Source: JBJSXF01 sp046086225 (GTDB taxonomy: Bacteria > Actinomycetota > Acidimicrobiia > IMCC26256 > PALSA-610). From it: 5,939 bases of DNA. The notes below the pieces were generated by a model that saw only the letters and a program-made list of their open reading frames with translations, was not told the origin of the DNA and did not search any database. A program made the position numbers and the translations under genes. Of this stretch, positions 1 through 5,208 are shown one piece after another (the stretch's first letter is position 1; each line of letters starts with the position of its first letter). The stretch covers positions 1 through 5,939 of the forward strand of contig JBJSXF010000193.1 in assembly GCA_046086225.1 (NCBI GenBank), written 5' to 3'.

Positions 1-110
1 GACCGGGTGACGCCCGGGTCCCACTCGGCGAAGTTCCGGAGATCGGCGAGGTAGGCGAAGGCCCGATCGGCCGACCACGGGGACAGCACACGGGTTCGGT
101 AGTGGGCCAC
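1..110 (-). CDS. SRPBCC (polyketide cyclase/dehydrase-like) family protein, N-terminal fragment
   Basis: Partial gene that runs off the left edge; only the first 36 codons are present. The start is GTG at 110-108, because an in-frame TGA lies three codons upstream. The protein reads VAHYRTRVLSPWSADRAF, then AYLADLRNFAEWDPGVTR. A first beta-strand, then a 'sp..A.AFAYLADLRNFAEWDPGV' helix region, is the usual opening of SRPBCC/START-like ligand-binding proteins, where it starts the helix-grip fold around a hydrophobic pocket. The ligand and reaction cannot be told from this fragment. It is divergent from the large propeller gene at 231, leaving about 120 bases for both promoters. A GAGAG stretch (118-114) could be a weak ribosome-binding site; alternatively TAATGA (122-117), ending 6 nt before the GTG, could be a -10 of a leaderless transcript. 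Family assignment is by recognition of the motif pattern only. Confidence 0.68.
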   Translation of the reverse strand, partial: MAHYRTRVLSPWSADRAFAYLADLRNFAEWDPGVTR

Positions 111-124
111 GGACTCTCATTACC

Positions 125-159
125 ACGCGTGCGGGGCATCCGATTGATTGACGCGTGCG
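125..159. repeat. 9-bp direct repeat ACGCGTGCG in the divergent promoter region
   Basis: ACGCGTGCG occurs at 125-133 and exactly again at 151-159, a centre-to-centre distance of 26 bp. The core ACGCGT is itself a palindrome. The pair lies between the divergent starts at 110 (-) and 231 (+), where an operator would sit. No regulator gene is next to it, so an operator role is only inferred. Confidence 0.35.
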
Positions 160-176
160 ACTTCGGCGAGAATGCT
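148..176 (+). promoter_or_regulatory. Possible weak promoter for the propeller gene
   Basis: TTGACG (148-153) is a good -35 hexamer. AATGCT (171-176) lies 17 bp downstream but is a poor -10. The placement 55-80 bases before the ATG at 231 is reasonable and the -35 overlaps the second ACGCGTGCG copy. The -10 weakness keeps this tentative. Confidence 0.2.
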
Positions 177-230
177 CTCCGGGACGCCGGAACGCCCGGC
201 GGGAAGCCCGGACTCGGGAGCTCCACGACC

Positions 231-2546
231 ATGGCGGAACGGCGAGACCAGCTGCGAACATCGCGTCGGAAGCGCCGTCACGCCGCCACGCTCCTCCTCA
301 CGGTGGGCCTCGTCGTGGGCCTGGCCTCTCCGGTCGCCGCCGCCGATGCGACGGTGGTCCCGACCCCGATGCCGACCGGCGCCACCGCGAGCGTCCTGCG
401 AGCCATCGCGTGCACCGGAGTGAACAACTGTTTCGCCGGCGGCGACGCCACGGTCGCCGGGGTCAAGAGCCGTTTCGTCGTGCGGTGGAACGGCACCGCG
501 TGGGCGATCGTGAACACGCCGCTCCCCACCGGCACCACCGAGAGCGCGATCTCCGGAGCCACCTGTCCGAGCGCAGCGGACTGCTGGCTCGTCGGCTCCG
601 CCACCGTGTCCGGCGTGCAGCAGGCGCTGGCCGTGCGCTGGAGCGGCACGACGTGGACGGTCGTGAACGTGCCGACCCCGGTCGGCGCGACGACGAGCGC
701 TCTCTTCGGCGCGACCTGCACGAGCAGTTCCGCGTGCTGGGCGGTCGGAGTGGCCCGGGTGTCCGGGGCCGATCAGCGCCTCCTGCTGCGCTGGAACGGC
801 ACGGCGTGGGCGACGGCGACCGCGCCCTTCCCGTCGGGCGCGACGGCGAGTCGCCTCGACGGCGTCGGCTGCGCCACGGCCACCTCGTGCTGGGCTGTCG
901 GCTACGCCACCACCCTCGGCTTCGACAGCCTCCTCCTCTACCGCTGGAACGGCAGCGTCTGGTCGGCCGTCAGCCCGCCCCAGCCGTCGGGCACCACCGA
1001 CAGCCGTTTGGCGTCGGTCGCCTGCACGGCCGCCAACGCCTGCTGGGCCGTCGGTCAGGCGAAGGTCTCGGGCACGTTCCAGCGCATGATCCTGCGCTGG
1101 AACGGCACCGCCTGGTCGCTCACCACCGTCACCCTCCCCGTGAACTACGGCGAGAGCGTCCTCTCCGGCGTCGCCTGCGCCACGGGCTCCGACTGCTGGG
1201 CGGTGGGCCGCGCCAAGGTGTCGGGGATCATGCGCCAGCTCGCGCTGCGCTGGACCGGCACCGCCTGGGCCGTGAACGCGACGCCCAACGGGCCGGGCGC
1301 GGCCTCGAGCTCATTGCTCGGGGTGACCTGCTCGACCACCACCGACTGCTGGGGCCTCGGCTACTCGATCCTCGCCGACGGCGAGGTGCGGCGCCTCGTC
1401 CTCTCGCTCACCGGAACGGCGACCGCCTCGAGCATCGAGGTGATTCCCACTGCTCTGCCGGCCGGCACCCTCTCCAGCTCCCTGCGCGACGTCACCTGCG
1501 TGTCCACCTCGGCGTGCTGGGCCGTCGGCTCGGCCAGCGTCGATTACACCGAGAATCGACTCCTGCTCCGTTGGAACGGCACCGCCTGGCTGGTCGCCAC
1601 GTCTGCGCTCCCGGTCGGCTCGACGGCGAGCAGCCTCGACGGGGTGGCGTGCGCTACCGCATCGGCGTGCTGGGCGGTCGGCACCTACGACCCCGACGGC
1701 CAGGACACCAGCCGGCTGATGCTGCGCTGGAACGGCACCGCCTGGTCGCTCGTCACCCCGCCACTGCCACCCGGCGCCACCGGGAGCATGCTCTCCGACG
1801 TCACGTGCCTGAGCGCCACTTCGTGCTGGGCCGTCGGCCAAGCGACGGTTTCGGGAACGGTCCGCCGCCTGATGCTGCGGTGGGACGGCACCACCTGGAC
1901 GATCGTCTCGACTGCGCTCCCCAACGGCACGGCCGAGAGCCGTCTCGCCGCGGTGACCTGCACGTCGGCTTCGGCGTGCTGGGCGGTCGGCGCGTTCTCG
2001 ACGACGGCCCGCCAGAACCCGTGGGATCCGCCGGTGAATGAGCAGCGTCTCCTCCTGCGCTGGGACGGCACCGCCTGGTCAAGCGTCTCTACGCCGATTC
2101 CGACCGGAACCACGACGAGCGAGTTCAACGATGTCACCTGCGCCGCGGCGACCGACTGCTGGGCGGTCGGTGACTCCACGACCACCGGCGCCGCCCAGCG
2201 GCTCGCGTACCGGTGGAACGGCACGGCCTGGTCGCTGGTCAGCGTGCCCAACCCGTCCGGCGCGACCGGCAGCCGCCTCGACGGGGTGACCTGCACCGGC
2301 GCAAGCAACTGCTGGGCGGTCGGGGCGGCGACGATTTCGGGCATCAAGCGGCGGATGGTGGTGCGGTGGAACGGCACGGCGTGGACGGGCGTCACCACGC
2401 CGCTCCCGGTCGGCACGAGCTCGAGCGCACTCGCGGCGATGACCTGCCGGACAGCCACCTTCTGCTGGGCCGTCGGGTACGCAGCCCCGCTCCCCGCCCC
2501 GTTCGACGCCGAGACGCCCGGTCGCCTCGTGCTGCTCTTCACCTGA
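231..2546 (+). CDS. Secreted 14-repeat (CWAVG/RWNGTAW) double beta-propeller protein
   Basis: A 771-residue exported protein of unknown function. The start is ATG 231: GGGAG at 216-220 lies 10 nt upstream, and this start gives a clean signal peptide (Arg/Lys-rich residues 4-16, hydrophobic core 17-33, AAA/ADA cleavage near 38-40). A longer GTG start at 102 would overlap the divergent gene and bury the signal. The rest is 14 tandem units of about 52 residues following P.P.G..xS.L..V.C-x5-CWAVG......RLLLRWNGTAWS.V. Every unit has a C-x5-C pair (C61/C67 in unit 1, C367 in unit 7, C423 in unit 8, C739/C745 in unit 14), 28 Cys in all with none elsewhere, which fits one disulfide per blade after export. 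Units 7 and 14 both lack the RWNGTAW strand (RLVLSLTG and RLVLLFT-stop), so the protein divides into two heptads at about residue 404. Unit 11 has an insertion of about 9 residues (near PWDPP). Such proteins are usually binding or scaffold modules; no catalytic motif is visible. The stop is 11 nt before the next gene. Confidence 0.9.
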   Translation: MAERRDQLRTSRRKRRHAATLLLTVGLVVGLASPVAAADATVVPTPMPTGATASVLRAIACTGVNNCFAGGDATVAGVKSRFVVRWNGTAWAIVNTPLPTGTTESAISGATCPSAADCWLVGSATVSGVQQALAVRWSGTTWTVVNVPTPVGATTSALFGATCTSSSACWAVGVARVSGADQRLLLRWNGTAWATATAPFPSGATASRLDGVGCATATSCWAVGYATTLGFDSLLLYRWNGSVWSAVSPPQPSGTTDSRLASVACTAANACWAVGQAKVSGTFQRMILRWNGTAWSLTTVTLPVNYGESVLSGVACATGSDCWAVGRAKVSGIMRQLALRWTGTAWAVNATPNGPGAASSSLLGVTCSTTTDCWGLGYSILADGEVRRLVLSLTGTATASSIEVIPTALPAGTLSSSLRDVTCVSTSACWAVGSASVDYTENRLLLRWNGTAWLVATSALPVGSTASSLDGVACATASACWAVGTYDPDGQDTSRLMLRWNGTAWSLVTPPLPPGATGSMLSDVTCLSATSCWAVGQATVSGTVRRLMLRWDGTTWTIVSTALPNGTAESRLAAVTCTSASACWAVGAFSTTARQNPWDPPVNEQRLLLRWDGTAWSSVSTPIPTGTTTSEFNDVTCAAATDCWAVGDSTTTGAAQRLAYRWNGTAWSLVSVPNPSGATGSRLDGVTCTGASNCWAVGAATISGIKRRMVVRWNGTAWTGVTTPLPVGTSSSALAAMTCRTATFCWAVGYAAPLPAPFDAETPGRLVLLFT
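351..2543 (+). repeat. 14 tandem ~156-bp coding repeats (two groups of seven)
   Basis: These are the in-frame repeats of the propeller gene, covering protein residues about 41-771. Units 1-7 cover about 351-1439 and units 8-14 about 1440-2543. The spacing of the first Cys from unit 1 (codon at 411) to unit 14 (codon at 2445) averages 52 codons. Copies are well diverged in DNA, with synonymous changes throughout, so the amplification is old and under protein-level selection. The best conserved short DNA words are the tgctgggc(g/c)gtcgg and tggaacggcac motifs that encode CWAVG and WNGT. Confidence 0.88.
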
Positions 2547-2557
2547 GCGACCAGGGA

Positions 2558-2986
2558 GTGCTCCTCCTCGCCGTGCACCTGGCGGCCACCGCGGCAATGG
2601 GCGGGCTGATCTGGTTCGTGCAGATCGTCCACTACCCGCTCTTCGACCGGGCCGACCGCACCGACTTCCCGGCGTTCGAACGCGACCACCAGCAACGAAC
2701 CGCGTTCGTGGTCGGGCCGCTCATGGGTCTCGAGGCGCTGACCGCCCTCCTGCTGCTTGCGGTCCCGCCCGACGGCCTGGGCCGAGCCCTGCCGATCGCC
2801 GGACTCGCGCTCCTCGGCATCATCCACCTCAGCACGATCAGCCTGCAGGTCCCGGCCCACGAGCGGCTGGCCCGGGGCCACGACCCGCAGACGACCCGTC
2901 GGCTCGTCACCACGAACTGGATCCGGACCGTCGGCTGGAGCGCCCGCACCGTGCTCGCCGCCGCCATGATCATCGCCGTCACCTGA
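2558..2986 (+). CDS. Small four-helix integral membrane protein, conserved hypothetical
   Basis: 142 residues with four predicted membrane helices: about 1-24 (VLLLAVHLAATAAMGGLIWF onward), 48-70, 77-98 and 120-141. The loops carry a recognisable pattern: HYPLF just after helix 1, H44-QQRT before helix 2, VPAHERLARG after helix 3, and TNWIRT entering helix 4. I recall this arrangement from uncharacterised actinobacterial and proteobacterial membrane proteins of about 150 residues, but I cannot give a function. Several His residues near the membrane edges (H25, H44, H90, H101) might bind metal or haem; that is conjecture. The start is uncertain: GTG 2558 gives a full first helix and follows a weak GAGCG; GTG 2573 has GGGAG 14 nt upstream. 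The gene begins 11 nt after the propeller stop, so the two are probably one transcript. The ORF frame is open far upstream inside the propeller gene, but that part is overlap. Confidence 0.78.
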   Translation: MLLLAVHLAATAAMGGLIWFVQIVHYPLFDRADRTDFPAFERDHQQRTAFVVGPLMGLEALTALLLLAVPPDGLGRALPIAGLALLGIIHLSTISLQVPAHERLARGHDPQTTRRLVTTNWIRTVGWSARTVLAAAMIIAVT

Positions 2987-3017
2987 CGTCCGCTCGCCCC
3001 GACCGGCGATCCCGGCT

Positions 3018-3029
3018 TACGCTCGGTCC
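3018..3029 (+). promoter_or_regulatory. -10 element and likely leaderless start of the AOC-like gene
   Basis: TACGCT (3018-3023) matches the actinobacterial TANNNT -10 consensus and ends 6 nt before the ATG at 3030, so transcription would begin at or very near the A of the start codon. There is no Shine-Dalgarno sequence in the 20 nt before the ATG, which agrees with a leaderless mRNA. No convincing -35 is seen. Confidence 0.5.
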
Positions 3030-3551
3030 ATGACTGCCATCCGTCTTCGCCGCTCCGTCCCGTTCGCCCTCGTCGCACTCGCGCTCGTCGTCGGTTCGAT
3101 CATCGCCGCCGGACCGGCCCGGGCCGGAGGCCCCGGCAAACCGCCGCGGGCGATGACCCTGATCGGGAGCGGCGCCGTCGTCGGCATCGCCGATCTCGGG
3201 CAGGCGGGCGCGAGTCCGGGCGACATCCGCACCCTGAGCCTCACGCTGAAGACTGCGAAGGGTGCAACCGTCGGCCGGGCCGAGATCGTCCAGACCCTCA
3301 CCCGGCAAGCCGACGGACTCGGCACCGCAGTGAAGTCGGTCGTCATGACCCTCACCAACGGGGCGGTCACCGCGTCGGGGACGACCACGTTCTCCGACTT
3401 CACCAGCCCGAACGGGCGACCCGACGACCGGATCGAACAGATCGCCATCACCGGTGGGACCGGTCGCTACGACGGCGCCTCGGGCTCGGTGGACATCACC
3501 ATTCTCCCGGAGTTCCGCTCGGAGTGGGTGCTCCGCTTCTCCCAGTCGTAG
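3030..3551 (+). CDS. Secreted allene-oxide-cyclase/dirigent-like barrel protein
   Basis: 173 residues. The signal peptide is clear: RLRR (5-8), hydrophobic core 11-27, cleavage after GPARA at residue 32. The mature part is about 140 residues of alternating beta-strand. It contains the hallmark 'ITGGTGRYDGASGSVDI' near residues 139-155, which is the conserved strand-turn of AOC/dirigent-type eight-stranded barrels, and ends with EWVLRF. Upstream strands follow the usual order (LSLTLKTAKGATVGRAEI, then VMTLTNGAVTASGTTTF). Plant relatives guide or cyclise small hydrophobic molecules; bacterial exported versions are uncharacterised, so a role in binding a small molecule outside the membrane is only inferred. 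The mature protein has no Cys. It is 43 nt after the membrane protein gene and has its own -10, and it converges on the surface-protein gene at 3616-4386. Confidence 0.82.
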   Translation: MTAIRLRRSVPFALVALALVVGSIIAAGPARAGGPGKPPRAMTLIGSGAVVGIADLGQAGASPGDIRTLSLTLKTAKGATVGRAEIVQTLTRQADGLGTAVKSVVMTLTNGAVTASGTTTFSDFTSPNGRPDDRIEQIAITGGTGRYDGASGSVDITILPEFRSEWVLRFSQS

Positions 3552-3552
3552 C

Positions 3553-3628
3553 CGCCACTCGCGGCGCTCCGCATCGCCACGGCCGGCAGCCGCACACTCG
3601 CCGCGCCCTGACCGGTCAGGGAGTGGCG
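3553..3628. terminator. Nested inverted repeats between convergent genes, possible bidirectional terminator
   Basis: CGCCACTC (3553-3560) pairs with GAGTGGCG (3621-3628); just inside, GCGGCG (3561-3566) pairs with CGCCGC (3599-3604); and a perfect 16-bp palindrome CCCTGACCGGTCAGGG (3606-3621) forms its own short hairpin and includes the minus gene's stop. All arms lie around the two convergent stops (3551 + and 3616 -). There is no T-run on either side, so it is not a classical intrinsic terminator. In such GC-rich DNA some of this pairing is expected by chance. Confidence 0.4.
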
Positions 3629-4386
3629 TCGCCGTCCCGACCCGCCGACTGCCGCCGCCGCCTGGCCGTGACCGTCACACCACCGGCGATCGCGGCAACA
3701 ACGACCACGGCAACGACGATCAACACCGGGTTGCCGCCGACACCGCCGGCGGAACTCTCCGCCGGTGTCGTTGTCGGCGAAGATCCCGGTGTGGTCGTCG
3801 GCGCGACCGACGGGGGCGGAGTTGCGTACCAGGACTGCACGCCACCCACCCCGACGCCGCGGTTGGGCGCGTCCTCGACCGCAGTCCCGAACTCCTCCCG
3901 CACGCCGACCGAGACCGTGAAGCGGGCCGGCACCGATCCGGTGACGGTCACGCCGTAGGTGCCCGGCTCGGCCGGCGCCGTCCAGGTGAGGTAGCGCCGG
4001 TAGTTGGTCTTCGAGAAGGGCTCGGCGAAGGTCGTGACCGGGCCGGGCTCCAGTTCGGTACGCGCTCCCGTCGGGCTCGTCACCGAGATGCTCGGGTAGT
4101 CGGAATCCGCGAGGTCACGTTCCGGCGGGAGGTCGGGCACGAGCGCCGACAGCGAGAAGGTGTCACCGGCCGCGAAACGGACCCGGAACCCCCGGCTCGC
4201 GCCAGGGGCCTCGAGCGTGCCGTACACCGCGAACGAGACCATGCCGTCGAGGAGGAGCGGTCCGACGTCGGGCGTCGCCTGCTCGGCGGTCAGGATGATC
4301 GGGTCATGGGCGCTCGCCGCCGACCCCGGGCCGAGCGCCGTGGCCGCAATGAGGCCGGCTCCGAGGAGGAATCGACGCAACTTCAT
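3616..4386 (-). CDS. Surface-anchored secreted protein with N-terminal HDPI domain
   Basis: 256 residues from ATG 4386. The signal peptide is residues 1-26 (MKLRRFLLGA..., ending AASA), so the mature protein should begin His27-Asp-Pro-Ile. Residues 27-165 form a beta-rich domain with the features VSFAVYGTLEAPG, RGFRVRFAAGD, YPSISVTSPTG, then a YGVTVTGSVPARFTVSVGVRE end. This resembles uncharacterised actinobacterial extracellular domains; I know no functional name for it. Residues 187-219 are a Pro/Thr/Ser linker (PTTTPGSSPTTTP), 220-241 a Val/Ala-rich membrane helix, and 242-245 a run of four Arg that acts as stop-transfer, giving a type I topology with the domain outside. An exposed N-terminal His after signal cleavage recalls CopC and lytic polysaccharide monooxygenases, but their other copper ligands cannot be assigned here. 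There are no Cys. The gene lies downstream of the propeller remnants but has its own start signals. Confidence 0.86.
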   Translation of the reverse strand: MKLRRFLLGAGLIAATALGPGSAASAHDPIILTAEQATPDVGPLLLDGMVSFAVYGTLEAPGASRGFRVRFAAGDTFSLSALVPDLPPERDLADSDYPSISVTSPTGARTELEPGPVTTFAEPFSKTNYRRYLTWTAPAEPGTYGVTVTGSVPARFTVSVGVREEFGTAVEDAPNRGVGVGGVQSWYATPPPSVAPTTTPGSSPTTTPAESSAGGVGGNPVLIVVAVVVVAAIAGGVTVTARRRRQSAGRDGDATP

Positions 4387-4398
4387 GTCGACATCTTG
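4387..4398 (-). promoter_or_regulatory. -10-like hexamer placed for a leaderless start
   Basis: On the minus strand CAAGAT (4398-4393) is followed by 6 nt (GTCGAC) and then the ATG at 4386. It differs from TANNNT only in its first base. No close Shine-Dalgarno sequence is present (an AAGG lies about 15 nt upstream). The geometry is the same as that before the gene at 3030. Confidence 0.3.
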
Positions 4399-4459
4399 CC
4401 TTGTGGCGCACGAGAACCGGAGGAATAGAACGAGAATGGATGCCCGGATCGCGCGCCCG

Positions 4460-4660
4460 CTACGGCGTGAAGCGGATCACCAATCGCCGAGTGGTACCGG
4501 ACACGTGAGCGGCGCCAACTCTTCAACACTTGTTCGCAGCTGTGCACGCCACCTCGGAGAGATTGCTGGAAGTCGTACCGGTCGGGAGCGGAGTTGCGAC
4601 GATCGACCAGGCCGTGCTGTTCACCGCTCCATCAATCGCTGACGGCTCACCGATGAGTTA
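4460..4660 (-). pseudogene. Decayed C-terminal end of a second CWAVG-repeat propeller gene
   Basis: Read on the minus strand, this stretch encodes about one and a third of the same repeats as the gene at 231-2546, but in broken frames. From 4657 one frame gives NSSVSRQRLMERW, matching 'VSG..RRLMLRW'; there a G is missing (CGGTG-AAC instead of CGGTGGAAC). The next frame gives NSTAWSIVATPLPTGTTSS, then NLSEVACTAANKC, an exact fit to the repeat including C-x5-C. The following Trp codon is TGA, then RVGAAHVSGTTRRLVIRFTP and TAG (4462-4460). Ending just after RLV(I/L)(R/L)F is also how the intact gene ends, so this is the true C-terminus of a paralogue. Damage seen: one 1-base deletion and one nonsense change. 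Several repeat codons are A/T-shifted (TGT for TGC, GTT for GTC), as in decay. It cannot make a working blade. Confidence 0.78.
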
Positions 4661-4942
4661 CACGCCGGGGACGGTCACCGGTACCGAACTGTTCGTCGTA
4701 GTGCCGTTCCCCAACGGCCCGTAGCCGTTCGATCCCCAGCAGCGGGCGGACCCGTTCGCCAACAACCCACACGAATGGTCATCACCGGCAGAGATCGCGG
4801 GCGCAGGGCCGACACCCCCACCCTGCGCATTCGCGGCCCCCGACCCAGCCGCCTGCGACGCCCCCGCCATCGGTGCCCCGACGAACAGGCCCGAACACAC
4901 CACCACCAGACCGAACACCCGCCGAGAACGCCGCACCCTCAT
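4658..4942 (-). CDS. Truncated secreted RCC1-repeat protein (probably a gene remnant)
   Basis: 94 residues from ATG 4942. The start is chosen because it opens a normal signal peptide: RVRRSRR (2-8), hydrophobic 9-24, cleavage near AGASQA (residues 26-31); the open frame upstream to 5047 is Cys/Arg-rich and unlike a protein start. After a Gly/Ala linker comes one RCC1 unit at residues 49-92: AISAGDDHSCGLLANGSARC then WGSNGYGPLGNGTTTNSSVP and VTV. This matches AG..HSCAL..G...CWG.N..GQLG.GTT..S..PV.V, with Pro in place of the usual Gln of GQLG. RCC1 proteins need about seven such units to close a propeller, so one unit followed by TAA (4660-4658) is a truncation. The sequence just past the stop belongs to a different propeller type (the CWAVG remnant), so the gene seems to have lost its 3' part by deletion or recombination. 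TGCAGT (4954-4949) lies 6 nt before the ATG and might be a poor -10. Confidence 0.68.
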   Translation of the reverse strand: MRVRRSRRVFGLVVVCSGLFVGAPMAGASQAAGSGAANAQGGGVGPAPAISAGDDHSCGLLANGSARCWGSNGYGPLGNGTTTNSSVPVTVPGV

Positions 4943-5208
4943 CACCCCACTGCACCGTCGGACACTCCGGCATTGTGCCCGAGCACAGAACCACAACTTA
5001 TTCACACCTGGCTGACCGCACCAGCACCTGTCGCACCCCGCCATCACACTGAGCAGAACACCCTCCCCATCACCTCACGCACCCCCATCAGCCCCTCTTC
5101 CCCACCAGGGGAGGGGGCACCGGTGACCACGGGCTACAAGCCTCCCGCCAGGACCCGCATCCCCCTTCGCGCACGTTGCCGCGCCTCCCGGACGAAAGTC
5201 GAGGTCTG
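4943..5208. other. Non-coding stretch between the RCC1 remnant and the terminase gene
   Basis: About 266 bases between divergent starts. The plus strand is strikingly C-rich (many CACC/CCCC runs) and both strands have open frames of low-complexity Pro/His/Arg or Gly composition that do not look like proteins. It holds a small perfect hairpin, TGTGC-CCGA-GCACA (4974-4987), an AT-rich patch around 4995-5005 (acttattcac), and the stem-loop at 5094-5117. No tRNA or known RNA family is recognised. Confidence 0.5.
5094..5117 (+). other. 10-bp stem-loop upstream of the terminase gene
   Basis: CCTCTTCCCC (5094-5103), loop ACCA, GGGGAGGGGG (5108-5117). As plus-strand RNA all ten positions pair, two of them as U-G; the minus-strand RNA would have two A-C mismatches instead. 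It sits about 90 nt before the terminase ATG. It could be a leader structure or, lacking a U-run, a weak terminator shielding the terminase gene; the sequence does not decide. Confidence 0.35.

Noticed and set aside
102..230. Upstream extension of the propeller gene to a GTG at 102
   Set aside because: It would overlap the divergent start at 110 and place 43 residues before an obvious signal peptide; ATG 231 has GGGAG 10 nt upstream.
155..2041. Long plus-strand open frame of 628 codons rich in Arg/His/Pro
   Set aside because: It is an out-of-frame reading of the propeller gene; the composition (RRR/HRR runs) is typical of a GC-rich shadow and it has no start signals.
1685..2881. Long minus-strand open frame of 398 codons
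   Set aside because: Antisense to the propeller and membrane-protein genes. Its apparent repeats (QAVPFHR, PTAQQ) are just the reverse reading of RWNGTAW and CWAVG codons.
3454..4428. Plus-strand open frame of 324 codons
   Set aside because: Arg-rich shadow across the end of the AOC-like gene and the antisense of the surface-protein gene; no recognisable domain.
4460..4660. TGA read as Trp in the propeller remnant
   Set aside because: Reading TGA as Trp would fix only one lesion; a 1-base deletion remains, and intact genes here use TGG for Trp and TGA as stop (2544-2546, 2984-2986).
4530..4724. Plus-strand 64-codon open frame
   Set aside because: It is the reverse reading of the decayed CWAVG repeat and RCC1 end; it resembles the other antisense readings of the propeller gene, which is what exposed the pseudogene.
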